64,000 nt of DNA from Salinicola corii (GCF_008298015.1 NZ_VTPX01000003.1:254290-318289); one strand, 5' to 3'; counted from the stretch's first letter, positions 28,338-36,111 are shown. The notes: generated by a model from the sequence alone, not told the origin. Numbers and translations: made by a program.

Positions 28338-29204
28338 TTGAGAACCGACGACGCTCCGATCGAGGCAGATGCCGAACTCACCCGTCGAGTCGCGGAACTG
28401 ACCGGAAAATCACTGTCGCCACTGCCACTGCGCTGGCCGGACAGTGCCAACTGGCTCTGGAAGAGCGAAGGGCCGTCACCGCAGTTGTTCAAGCTGGCTC
28501 GGAGGTCGGCGACGACCGATGGATTCTGGTGGGGTGTCCAGCAACTGTTCGGCCTCGATCGCTGGCGCATGCCCGAGGCGCTGACCCGGATCCCATCGAT
28601 GTTGCCTTCCTGTCTGCCGATGGCGCCAGTGCCGATGACACTCCTCGGCCGGCTGGAGGGGGCGCCGCTCTGGTGTCTGCCCTGGTGTTCTGCCACGCCG
28701 CCGCCGATGAGCGAGGGGTTGGCCGCGCGGCTCGGAATCCAACTGGCGCTACTGCATCGCCGAGCACTACCGGGCTTCGGTCATCCCGCAGGCGAGGTCT
28801 CCCCGCTGTCGGACTGGCCCGAGCGGGCCCGCCATTTCACGGAGACGCACCCCAATCGTGGCTGGCTCGCTGAAATGCCGGCGTGGCCATTGCCGTCGAA
28901 AGCCGTCTGGTCATTGCTGGATCTGCGCAGCGATCAGTTTCTCGCCGGAGCCCCGGACTGGCGATGGAGCGACTGGGAGGCGCTGGTCTGGGCGCCGCTG
29001 GAATGGGATCTGTGTCTGATAGAACTGGTGCTGGAGAGTCGCGCCCAGCGCGATGCGTTCGTCGCGGCTTATCGTCGCCACCATGCCGTGCCGGATCTCG
29101 CCCGTTACCGACCTGGCATGCGATCGCTGGCGCTGTTGTTGGGACTGCATGGCGAGAAGGCAACAGCCAGGACCTACTATCACCCCCACTGGCTAAAAGA
29201 TTAA
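28338..29204 (+). CDS. Aminoglycoside-phosphotransferase-fold protein with altered catalytic motif
   Basis: 288 aa from a TTG at 28338 (GAGGA upstream); the frame is open back to 28146 but there runs across the riboswitch. The pattern fits the APH/choline-kinase fold: LFKLARR (possible N-lobe Lys), LLGRLEGAPL, LAARLGIQLALLHRRALPGF, then LLDLRSDQFL in place of HGDxxxxN, and WSDWEALVWAPLEWDL for the DxD-like metal loop. The catalytic Asp is kept, but His is Leu and Asn is Gln. Divergent from the TPP-controlled importer, so a role in thiamine or pyrimidine phosphorylation (compare ThiK, same fold) is possible but unproven. Confidence 0.6.
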   Translation: MRTDDAPIEADAELTRRVAELTGKSLSPLPLRWPDSANWLWKSEGPSPQLFKLARRSATTDGFWWGVQQLFGLDRWRMPEALTRIPSMLPSCLPMAPVPMTLLGRLEGAPLWCLPWCSATPPPMSEGLAARLGIQLALLHRRALPGFGHPAGEVSPLSDWPERARHFTETHPNRGWLAEMPAWPLPSKAVWSLLDLRSDQFLAGAPDWRWSDWEALVWAPLEWDLCLIELVLESRAQRDAFVAAYRRHHAVPDLARYRPGMRSLALLLGLHGEKATARTYYHPHWLKD

Positions 29205-29285
29205 ATTTGCAGCCCTTTTACGCCACGCAACAGCATCCGTGCATGGCATACTAAGGTATCTCAATTGATAACCGATGGCTGATTC

Positions 29286-30995
29286 TTGGATTCGATCAAT
29301 AGCCTGTTCCTCGTATGCGGGGCGCTGATAGCCCTGAGTATTCTGGCCAGTCGCGTGTCGTCACGGATTGGCGTGCCTCTGCTCGTCCTGTTCTTGGGCC
29401 TGGGCATGCTCGCCGGCGAAGAAGGCGTGCTGGGTCTGAAGTTCGATGACTATTCTCAGGCTTTCCTGATCGGCCACCTGGCGTTGGCGATGATTTTGCT
29501 CGATGGCGGACTTCGGACACGCTTGCGGACGTTCCGCGTAGGCCTGAAGCCAGCTTTATCGTTAGCGACCGTCGGTGTCTTCCTGACCAGCGGCATCATG
29601 GGCCTGCTGGCCATGTGGCTACTCGACCTGTCGCTCACGGAAGGCCTTCTGGTCGGTGCGATCGTCGGCTCCACGGATGCCGCTGCGGTGTTCTCTATGC
29701 TCAAGGGGCAGGGCGTCAATCTCAACGAGCGCGTGGGTGCGACGCTCGAGATCGAATCCGGTACCAACGATCCGATGGCGATCTTTCTCACCATCACGCT
29801 CGCCGAGCTACTGACAGGCGCAGTGGGAGGGATAGGGGAGACGTTGATGCGATTCGCCCTGCAGTTCGGGCTGGGGCTTGCCGTCGGACTGGGGGGCGGC
29901 TGGATCTCCGCCAAATTGCTTCGCTGGCTGGATCTGGCCCCCGGCCTCTATTCGTTGCTGGCACTGGCGCTGGGTTTTTGTATCTTCGGAGCGACCAGTG
30001 CGGCGGGAGGAAGTGGCTTCCTGGCTATCTATCTCACCGGCCTGATGATCGGCAATCAACCGGGACGGCACCTCAACCATATCCTTCCTGTCCACGATGG
30101 GCTGGCATGGTTGAGCCAGATCGGGTTGTTCCTGGTTCTCGGTCTGCTGGTCACGCCATCGGAAATGGTCGATTACGCGTTACCGAGCGCCATTCTGGGT
30201 ATCGCTTTGATCGTGCTGGCACGTCCGGTTGCCGTGATGGTCTCGCTGGTTCCGTTTTTCAACTTTCGCTGGCGAGAAATCTGCTTCATTTCCTGGGTCG
30301 GGCTGCGTGGTGCGGTCCCTATCGTGCTGGCCATCTTCCCCGTTATAAGCGGCGTCGAAAACGCGACGCTCTATTTCAATGTCGCGTTCTTCGTCGTCCT
30401 GATCTCCTTGCTGCTGCAGGGTTCGATCCTGGCTCGAGTCGCCCGCTGGATGCGTGTGGTATTGCCGGAAACCACCACGCCCGATCGTCGGGGACAGTTA
30501 GGTGTTCTCCCGGAGAACGACTACGAGATGTTCGTCTACAAGGTCGAGAACGAATCGCTGGACGATGTGCCGATTCGTTTGCTGCGCCTGCCCTCGGGAA
30601 CACTGATCTCGGCGATCTTTCGCCAACACGCCATGCTGCACCCCAAAGGAAGCACTCGGTTGCGAATGAGAGACGTGATCTGCCTGATAGGCCGTACCGG
30701 AGATCTTCCCTCTCTCAACCGGCTTTTCAATGGGGAAGCGAAACTGAAACGGGAGCGGGCCTTCTTCGGTACCTTCACGCTCGATGGCGAAGCTCTCATG
30801 CAGGAGGTGGCCGGCGCCTACGGTTTGACCCTGAGCCCAGGGGAACAGGAGATGACGTTGGGAGAGTTCGTGGCGCTTCGTGTCGGCGGTCATCCCGTCG
30901 TCGGGGATGACGTCGACTGGCATGGATTTCACTGGGTGGTCAGTGAGATGGAGGGCAACCGTGTCACCCGGGTGGGGTTACGTCTCTACCACTGA
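29286..30995 (+). CDS. nhaP2: K+/H+ antiporter NhaP2 (CvrA)
   Basis: 569 aa (578 in E. coli). About 12 membrane helices of the CPA1 family with GSTDAAAVFSMLKGQGVNLN and the ion-site motif ESGTNDPMAIF, followed by a cytosolic TrkA-C/RCK_C domain (about 400-480) and a CorC/HlyC-like C-terminal domain. It exports K+ (or Na+) in exchange for protons and helps osmotic and pH balance. A TTG start (MDSINSLFLVCGALIALSIL) matches the family N-terminus; the ribosome site is weak. Confidence 0.95.
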   Translation: MDSINSLFLVCGALIALSILASRVSSRIGVPLLVLFLGLGMLAGEEGVLGLKFDDYSQAFLIGHLALAMILLDGGLRTRLRTFRVGLKPALSLATVGVFLTSGIMGLLAMWLLDLSLTEGLLVGAIVGSTDAAAVFSMLKGQGVNLNERVGATLEIESGTNDPMAIFLTITLAELLTGAVGGIGETLMRFALQFGLGLAVGLGGGWISAKLLRWLDLAPGLYSLLALALGFCIFGATSAAGGSGFLAIYLTGLMIGNQPGRHLNHILPVHDGLAWLSQIGLFLVLGLLVTPSEMVDYALPSAILGIALIVLARPVAVMVSLVPFFNFRWREICFISWVGLRGAVPIVLAIFPVISGVENATLYFNVAFFVVLISLLLQGSILARVARWMRVVLPETTTPDRRGQLGVLPENDYEMFVYKVENESLDDVPIRLLRLPSGTLISAIFRQHAMLHPKGSTRLRMRDVICLIGRTGDLPSLNRLFNGEAKLKRERAFFGTFTLDGEALMQEVAGAYGLTLSPGEQEMTLGEFVALRVGGHPVVGDDVDWHGFHWVVSEMEGNRVTRVGLRLYH

Positions 30996-31014
30996 CGATT
31001 CCGGCTGCCGCCGG

Positions 31015-31230
31015 TTATTCGACATCGGCATCATCGGTGGGGTGATCGAGTCGCTTACCTGTTTCGCGAGAGGTCATCCTGTTCATGCTATCGGCTCGCT
31101 TCTGAGCCTCGGAGGCATCCGTAAAATGCCCCAGGCTGCCACCCGTGTCCCCGTCATAGACTTCGTAGCATATCTTCTCGGGGTTACCGGGCTTGTGCGT
31201 CTTTCTGATCTCGACGAATGGTTCTGCCAT
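31015..31230 (-). CDS. Small hydrophilic protein of unknown function
   Basis: 71 aa from an ATG with AGGAGG 8 nt upstream, which makes translation likely; a longer frame begins at 31254. The sequence is polar (FVEIRKTHKPGNPEKICYEV; GSLGHFTDASEAQKRADSMN) and suggests a small beta-beta-alpha domain. I do not recognise the family. It lies 19 bp past the convergent nhaP2 stop and opens the accessory stretch. Confidence 0.65.
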   Translation of the reverse strand: MAEPFVEIRKTHKPGNPEKICYEVYDGDTGGSLGHFTDASEAQKRADSMNRMTSRETGKRLDHPTDDADVE

Positions 31231-31331
31231 GATGGAATCCTCCTGGGAATGCATCGACTTTCAGGTTAGCTGTGGTGTCGGCGTTGTACAGTAGACTCGC
31301 TAGTGCACGGAGAAGAGGCAGCGGAAAGCGA

Positions 31332-31634
31332 TCAGTCCGGGGCCAGATCCCACTGTAGACCGAATTGAAGGCCGTTGATCGCTTCGTCGATGAAGCCCAC
31401 ATCCCGATCGTTGCCTCCGTCGTCGGCTTGTTCCAGCGATGTCTGTGCCTGCGGATCCGGCCACCCCAGTCGTGCCATGCACAACTGATATTCTCGCTCA
31501 CCAGCGATCTGATGGGTCTGGCGTTCACAGGTATCGCTGTCCCGCAGAAAGTTCGTGGCCGTCAGTCGCGGCGTCGCCGACACACAACTTGCCAAGAGAA
31601 GGGTCACGATGGAAAAGATTAGCGCTCGGTGCAT
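31332..31634 (-). CDS. Small lipoprotein of unknown function
   Basis: 100 aa. MHRALIFSIVTLLLASC is a lipoprotein signal peptide with lipobox LASC at Cys17, so the mature protein is probably an outer-membrane or periplasmic lipoprotein of about 84 residues. It has three further Cys, all in positions that could form disulfides, and an acidic C-terminal half. No family recognised and no neighbour that suggests a role. Confidence 0.6.
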   Translation of the reverse strand: MHRALIFSIVTLLLASCVSATPRLTATNFLRDSDTCERQTHQIAGEREYQLCMARLGWPDPQAQTSLEQADDGGNDRDVGFIDEAINGLQFGLQWDLAPD

Positions 31635-31739
31635 TGTCTACATCACTGGAAGCTAGATGCAGAGTAGCACCGTTTGCGAGCGCATCCGCCCCTTTGATGA
31701 AAATTTCGCCGAGCAGCGATCAATGGAACTCTACCTCAC

Positions 31740-31982
31740 TCATGAAGCAAGCCCGGCCGTGGGCAGGCGCCAGTTGAGCAACACATCGTGATGCGTAATA
31801 TGGATGACCCGAATTTGGTCATTATCATCGAACTGCTCGACGAGACGCTCCCATTCGCGGATGGGCTCGTTTTCGCCTCGGCTGATAGTGACTTGATGGG
31901 AGTGGTTGGCGCGCGCTTCCGAAATGAGTTGCTCGATACGGCGGGCGAGCCGTTTCTCGGGCGTCGGAAAGGGGATGATCAT
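31740..31982 (-). CDS. DUF1654-like small protein
   Basis: 80 aa from an ATG with GGAG 7 nt upstream. The layout RLARRIEQLISEARAN, then IREWERLVEQFDDNDQIRV resembles DUF1654 proteins of pseudomonads (RRIxxLI ... WERLLEEL). Function unknown. It stands alone in the minus-strand group of small genes. Confidence 0.55.
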   Translation of the reverse strand: MIIPFPTPEKRLARRIEQLISEARANHSHQVTISRGENEPIREWERLVEQFDDNDQIRVIHITHHDVLLNWRLPTAGLAS

Positions 31983-32060
31983 CGATCGCTCCGCAATGGC
32001 TGTTTATTCATACAGTATCCGCTAGAGACGGAGTGAAAACAACCCGCGGCGGGCGCGGGA

Positions 32061-32092
32061 AGAACCCGTGAACGTCTGCCTGGCCGGGTTCT
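32061..32092 (-). terminator. Possible terminator hairpin
   Basis: AGAACCCG (32061-32068) and CGGGTTCT (32085-32092) are perfect 8-bp arms with a 16-nt loop, just downstream of the minus-strand gene ending at 32100. No clear U-tract follows. Confidence 0.35.
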
Positions 32093-32099
32093 GTCGTAT

Positions 32100-32465
32100 C
32101 TACTGCGGATGACTCTCCATGTAGGACCGGATAGCAGCCATGGTGGTCTGCATATCGTCGCAGAATGACTGGGAGGGCTGGAACTCCACGCCGCTCGCCA
32201 ACTTCTTCATCTCATCGTCATGGTTGGAGACCTGGCCGTTCTCGCGCAGACCTCTGGCCATGCTCGTCAGCTTCTGTTGAGTTTGTTGAGGATTGTCGCT
32301 GCTCGATATATAAGCGTCGATTTCCCGGGTTTGTTCGCTGACGTGCTTCATCAAACCATCCGACGAGCACTCGAACTGCGCGGCCGTGGCTTGTGTCGAT
32401 GCGATGACGACTCCCAAGATTCCGAAGAAAGCCATATTTTTTATATGATTCAATGATCTACCCAT
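32100..32465 (-). CDS. Small secreted protein of unknown function
   Basis: 121 aa. The N-terminus has a basic region and a hydrophobic core (MAFFGILGVVIASTQATA) ending at an AxA-type site before QFECSSDG, so it is exported. The mature part has two Cys (FECSSD and SFCDDM) that may pair, and is helical and polar. No family recognised. An internal ATG at 32435 is an alternative start that would remove the basic region. Confidence 0.6.
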   Translation of the reverse strand: MGRSLNHIKNMAFFGILGVVIASTQATAAQFECSSDGLMKHVSEQTREIDAYISSSDNPQQTQQKLTSMARGLRENGQVSNHDDEMKKLASGVEFQPSQSFCDDMQTTMAAIRSYMESHPQ

Positions 32466-32760
32466 CCTTTGAACGCAGTCTTACCACTATGACAGTTTTG
32501 GCTTCTTCTCTCCAGAGGGGATAAGAGCAGCGGGGGGAGGTAATGGCGCGGACGCGCAGAATGAGGATCCCCCGGCCAAGGTCAGTCATGATAGACGACA
32601 GGATGAGGATGCGTTCAACCATGCCCAGGGGGGGGTCGTGATTCGATGGTCGTGGCCGAAGCGCTGAGCGGCGAGACAGTAGACGATGCCGCCAAGCGTC
32701 GGCTGGAAATTGGCGCCGACACTGATGGCACCCGGTTGTACAAATCTCGTCGGCGTCCAG

Positions 32761-32907
32761 GAATTCAGCGATGAAGGAGACAAGAGAGTTGGCAGGGTAA
32801 CCCTTCCGATTCGATTCGGTGTTCGTAAAGCCCGTCTACTCATTGCGGGAGCCTGTATTGCCAGCATCCCTATTGCCCATTTAGTCGCTCTCCTGACTCA
32901 CCGTTAA
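32761..32907 (+). pseudogene. Possible remnant of a UbiA-type prenyltransferase
   Basis: About 48 residues (EFSDEGDKRVGRVTLPIRFG, then KARLLIAGACIASIPIAHLV) resemble the second Asp-rich loop and next helix of UbiA-family prenyltransferases (D-x-EGD-x-x-GxxTLPxxxG). The rest of the protein is missing on both sides and no ribosome site is present, so this looks like a leftover. The match is short and may be fortuitous. Confidence 0.35.
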
Positions 32908-33261
32908 TCATCGAAACCCGAGGTTTCGAGCTGGTATCCGCCATTATCCTATTATGAGTGTTTGTTCGCATGCTTAGAAGAAATCCATCGCGTGATCACG
33001 ACCGCTTTTCTTTCCGTATATTCGAATATTGGTACGCTGTAATTTGCGCTTCCATCACGACCTATCCATTCTAAATAAAATTCATAAAAAAGGTTGTGCG
33101 ACTGACCGACTCTTATCTATCTTTACTCTCCGAGAGCATGATTTTACCAGCATCAATTATGATGAAATACTGATACTTCCATTGGAAAGTCGCAGTGTTT
33201 CTCCTGCTGTTATATTTGATCACGCTATTCGCTCTATCGTCATTGTAATGTCGCCAATCCT
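32908..33261. other. AT-richer stretch with no supported gene
   Basis: 354 bp visibly richer in A and T than its surroundings. A frame starting at 33029 (107 codons) has no Shine-Dalgarno, odd composition and no homology I recognise. I see nothing else definite. Confidence 0.5.
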
Positions 33262-33480
33262 TCAGTTTTTCGGCGGGCGGCCCGTATCAAGAATCGCCAG
33301 GACCTGTGCATCGCTACCGCTCTCGGTAAGACCCTTGATCTCTCGATACTGATCGTCGTACTGCTGGTTGATCTTCTGAATATCAGAAGCATTGATGCCC
33401 GCTCGTCTAGCATTTACATCCTGCAGGTCGTGGGCACGTAGAGCATCGCCTCTTTGTTTGGCTTCAACCACCGTCGTCAT
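33262..33480 (-). CDS. Hypothetical protein in phage-remnant area
   Basis: 72 aa, hydrophilic and helical (DIQKINQQYDDQYREIKGLT). The ATG at 33480 lacks a Shine-Dalgarno and lies inside the overlapping terminase fragment in another frame. It may be a fusion or remnant piece of a phage gene rather than a working gene. Family not recognised. Confidence 0.35.
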   Translation of the reverse strand: MTTVVEAKQRGDALRAHDLQDVNARRAGINASDIQKINQQYDDQYREIKGLTESGSDAQVLAILDTGRPPKN

Positions 33481-33610
33481 TCAGGATGTCGAGCACATCC
33501 ATCTGATCGATCTCGACCAGACGGTGAAGCACGTAGTCGGCGTCGATTTGGGTACACGCGGAACGCAAAGACTTGCGATTCTCAATAGCCTCCGTAGTCT
33601 CCGATGTCAT
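33464..33610 (-). pseudogene. Terminase small subunit, internal/C-terminal fragment
   Basis: A 48-codon frame from an ATG at 33610 (AAGG upstream) contains CTQIDADYVLHRLVEIDQMD and VLDILNDDG, the central part of Terminase_2 (PF03592-type) phage small subunits. The N-terminal part of such a protein lies more than 1 kb away at about 34,600-34,697 on the same strand. The frame stops early at TGA. This indicates a decayed, rearranged prophage. Confidence 0.65.
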
Positions 33611-33803
33611 GGAGTTACCTTAATTTCTATCAACGGAACGCAGAGCGTACAGTGATTAAAAAGGTTCAATGACTCTGGCGGCGTTAATCACCACTACGTG
33701 GTCACTGACTCCAGGCCTGACTATGGGTGCGTCGGTGTTTTTGGCATGCGAGTGACCGCCGAGGCCGAGGCGGCAAAACTTAATGGTATGGATGCTGTCA
33801 CAA

Positions 33804-33833
33804 GATGTGAGCCTACATCTAGGAGATGTAGCT
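33804..33833. promoter_or_regulatory. Cluster of AGATGT/ACATCT half-sites
   Basis: AGATGT (33804-33809), ACATCT (33815-33820) and AGATGT (33824-33829) alternate. The last two form CTACATCT-AGG-AGATGTAG, a perfect 8-bp-arm palindrome. They lie 58-87 bp before the gene at 33891 and could be an operator or two exclusive hairpins. Confidence 0.45.
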
Positions 33834-33890
33834 TACTGTAGATCCAGGGCTATTGGAGTAGCCTGTCTTGGTTGAGCAAGGAGAAGGCTT

Positions 33891-34214
33891 ATGCTCGCTC
33901 GGTATATCGTTCGATGTGTTAATCAATATACTATTCACCAGCATTTTGTAGTTGCTGATGAATTCAACGATGGGGTGTGCGTTAGTGTGCATTGTCGTTG
34001 GATTGATGCATTTCACAGTGCAGAGAGACTGAACGATATCGAACGGATCGGTGGTAATTTGGGCAACAGAAAAGACGAATACGCCAATACCGCAGGATCT
34101 GCAATTCTCCCTTTGAACACTTCTGATGTGCGAAACAGGGTTGTGGATATTCCCGCGCTTGCTGATCCGTCTACATTCATTGATCAACGCCCTGAGTCAG
34201 ATCAGCAGGATTGA
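33891..34214 (+). CDS. Hypothetical protein, 107 aa
   Basis: The ATG has AAGGAG 8 nt upstream, the best ribosome site in this area, which favours this frame over the minus-strand frame it overlaps. The protein is small (MLARYIVRCVNQYTIHQHFV ... FNDGVCVSVHCRWIDAFHSA) with three Cys and no membrane segment. No family recognised. Codon use is less GC-rich than in flanking core genes. A half-site cluster lies upstream. Its 3' end overlaps the convergent phage pseudogene by 18 bp. Confidence 0.5.
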   Translation: MLARYIVRCVNQYTIHQHFVVADEFNDGVCVSVHCRWIDAFHSAERLNDIERIGGNLGNRKDEYANTAGSAILPLNTSDVRNRVVDIPALADPSTFIDQRPESDQQD

Positions 34215-34697
34215 GAGGGTTGGTCTTCTCACTACCTCAGTATCCGTCGTTCTCGCCGTCCACCTCGCGATACACGCCGTTGAGCGCGATCTGCAGCATG
34301 CCGTACCGCTCTTGTACCAACTATCTGCCTGAAGCTCGGCTCGGATGGTCTCATTCACTGTTTCCTGTCGGCGGATATCAGCTTCGATGCCCTCCTGCTC
34401 GAGGCCCGATTCAGCGGCACGAACCTTTGTCAGGGCCTGTGGGTCGATCTGCAGGGCGCGGCCGACTGCTTCGGGCGTTGGGGCGGCACCCAGCACAGCG
34501 GCGACCAGTCTGCCGCCGATTAGTCGCCCCTGCCAGCCAGCATGAAGCCCAGGATTGGGGCCGATACGGGTTGCGGCCTTCTTGCAATAACCATCGCGGA
34601 TCGCTGCCTGGGTAGCGTTCAGATCCTTCAGATATTCATCGACGAATAGGGACTGTTTCGCGGTCAGCCCGACTGCCGCCGCAGTCTTCGATGCCAT
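34197..34697 (-). pseudogene. Chimeric phage remnant: terminase small-subunit N-terminus joined to 3TM-holin piece
   Basis: 166 codons from an ATG at 34697. Residues 10-40 (LTAKQSLFVDEYLKDLNATQ, AAIRDGYCKKAA) are the N-terminal HTH of Terminase_2 small subunits. From about residue 53 (GRLIGGRLVAAVLGA, TPEAVGRALQIDPQALTKV, NETIRAELQADSWYKSG) the sequence resembles the cytosolic head of phage/GTA 3TM holins, but the membrane helices are missing. In another frame the tail reads LVQERYGMLQIALNGVYREV up to TGA at about 34248, probably a third phage gene end. Deletions have fused pieces of late genes. Confidence 0.6.
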
Positions 34698-34825
34698 TAG
34701 AATTCTCAATCTTTGTCCGTCGGTGCCAAAAATGGACGCCAGAAATAGACGCAGCTAGGGTAGATATGTGCTTCGGTACTTATCGAGGCATCGAGCGTCT
34801 ACCGACTCAAATGGAGATTTACTGC

Positions 34826-35263
34826 ATGGATATACGCATCAGAACAGTCGCACTGGCCAGTCTGGTTGGCTTGATGTCAATCGGGACAGCACACGCTCAG
34901 TCACTTGATAGCCTGAAAGAAAAAGGCAGTGAGATGATGTCAGGCGGTGACTCGGCTGGGCTTCTCAGTTCGCTGTCTAGTGGTTCCTTCTCGCCTAGCA
35001 GCATGACCAACCTGACCGGGGTGCTTAGCTATTGTCAGGAGAATGGCTATCTCGGTGACTCAGCCGATGGTGTGAAAGACAAAGTGATGGAGGCTGCAGG
35101 AATTTCCTCGGAGCCGACAGACGTCAGTGATTACCAAGAAGGCAAAGAAGGCGTACTGCAGGGTGACGGCGAGTCATTTGACTTGAGTTCGCTCGGTGAC
35201 AAAGCCGGCGAGAAAGCTTGCGGCATGGTTGCTGATAAAGCCACGTCATTTATTGGCGGCTAA
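34826..35263 (+). CDS. DUF2501 family exported protein (YjjA-like)
   Basis: 145 aa with a signal peptide (MDIRIRTVALASLVGLMSIG ... THAHAQ-type AHAQ cleavage). The mature part matches DUF2501: SMTNLTGVLSYCQENGYLG, VKDKVMEAAGI, and the C-terminal SLGDKAGEKACGMVADKATS, like E. coli YjjA. Function unknown. The ATG at 34826 has GGAG 9 nt upstream; earlier in-frame ATGs do not fit the signal peptide. Intact, unlike its phage-derived neighbours. Confidence 0.85.
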   Translation: MDIRIRTVALASLVGLMSIGTAHAQSLDSLKEKGSEMMSGGDSAGLLSSLSSGSFSPSSMTNLTGVLSYCQENGYLGDSADGVKDKVMEAAGISSEPTDVSDYQEGKEGVLQGDGESFDLSSLGDKAGEKACGMVADKATSFIGG

Positions 35264-35454
35264 ACGTCGACCTGATTACGTGCGGCCCAGTGGCGGCTGG
35301 GCCGTTCTCGGCTACCATTCTGCGGGCTTGGTACTCAACTACTTCTGTCCCCTCGACCGGCTGCGTAGGTGACACAGCTCAAGTACATAGCGTTACGCTA
35401 TGTAATGGCTTGATTCTGTTCTTTACCTTCACCACTGAGAGGGGAGTGGTCAGC

Positions 35455-35636
35455 ATGAGTGTTGAGAACAGACATCCAAGTGAAAGCTATGTTGAGATTT
35501 GCAGGTTGATGGCCGGGTTCGCGGTGATTTTGAACGAACTCAGTCCGACCAAATCCGGGAGGTTCTTAAGGTCGAGACCGAAAAAGACAACAGGCTGGCT
35601 AAATTCATAAAAGGCTTCGTATACGAGGAAGTATGA
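35455..35636 (+). pseudogene. Small gene, probably frameshifted
   Basis: An ATG at 35455 with GGGGAG upstream begins MSVENRHPSESYVE. After about 35496 the frame becomes unlikely and ends at 35610, while the -1 frame (35496-35636) reads as an ordinary hydrophilic helix (FERTQSDQIREVLKVETEKD, LAKFIKGFVYEEV). Joining them by a one-base shift gives a protein of about 60 aa. A strong hairpin terminator follows. Family not recognised. Confidence 0.4.
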
Positions 35637-35647
35637 CGGCCTTCTAA

Positions 35648-35688
35648 CGCCAACCTGGCCGTACAGGTTGGCGCTCTGCGTTTCTTTC
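35648..35688 (+). terminator. Rho-independent terminator
   Basis: CGCCAACCTG (35648-35657) and CAGGTTGGCG (35664-35673) are perfect 10-bp arms with a 6-nt loop, followed by a T-rich stretch (GTTTCTTTCGT). It lies 12 bp after the stop of the frameshifted small gene, which supports that gene having been real. Confidence 0.7.
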
Positions 35689-35778
35689 GTCAGCTTCACG
35701 TTCTTGTTCCCCCATTGTGTTGATCCAAAGAGGTTGTCACGAGATGATGCCCGCCGACATCCACGCCGCTGTGGGGGC

Positions 35779-36095
35779 ATGAGCGACCGCTGAGCATTCC
35801 ATCGAGCGTAGAGGGCGAGAAATACGAGAGTCTGCAACAGATCGACGCCCTTGAGCGGAAGGTTGAGCAACTGACGACCAGGCTCAGCGATGCAATTGAG
35901 ATGATTCAGGGTTGCCCATCTCCCGGGGCGGTACGCCGGCGAGATGCGTGGCCCATGGCTGATGCCATGGACTGGGTACTTGCCCAGGCCACCAACGAGG
36001 ATAATGAAGGTGTGATGTGGCGAACGAAGAGCGTTGTGCCTCGTATCGATGAGCTGCGCGCCGAGGCATCAGACCTGAGGGCAAGTCATAATTGA
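35779..36095 (+). pseudogene. Coiled-coil protein gene with probable 5' frameshift
   Basis: The frame ending at 36095 is open back to about 35740 and reads LSIPSSVEGEKYESLQQIDA, LERKVEQLTTRLSDAIEM, then RDAWPMADAMDWVLAQATNE, but has no ATG, GTG or TTG before 35901. An ATG at 35779 with a G-rich site starts MSDR and hits TGA; adding one base after CGC joins it to the open frame (MSDR-LSIP), giving about 105 aa. A start at 35901 would leave only 64 aa without the coiled coil. Family not recognised. Confidence 0.4.
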
Positions 36096-36111
36096 GCTCC
36101 AGCGGCTGGAT

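Noticed and set aside
33029-33352. 107-codon frame in the AT-richer segment
   Set aside because: No ribosome site, no homology, and its end overlaps the reverse-strand phage remnant.
33819-34187. 122-codon minus-strand frame
   Set aside because: It overlaps the plus-strand gene at 33891, which has a strong Shine-Dalgarno; composition looks random.
35487-35870. 127-codon minus-strand frame
   Set aside because: It runs through a terminator hairpin and opposite two better-supported plus-strand genes.
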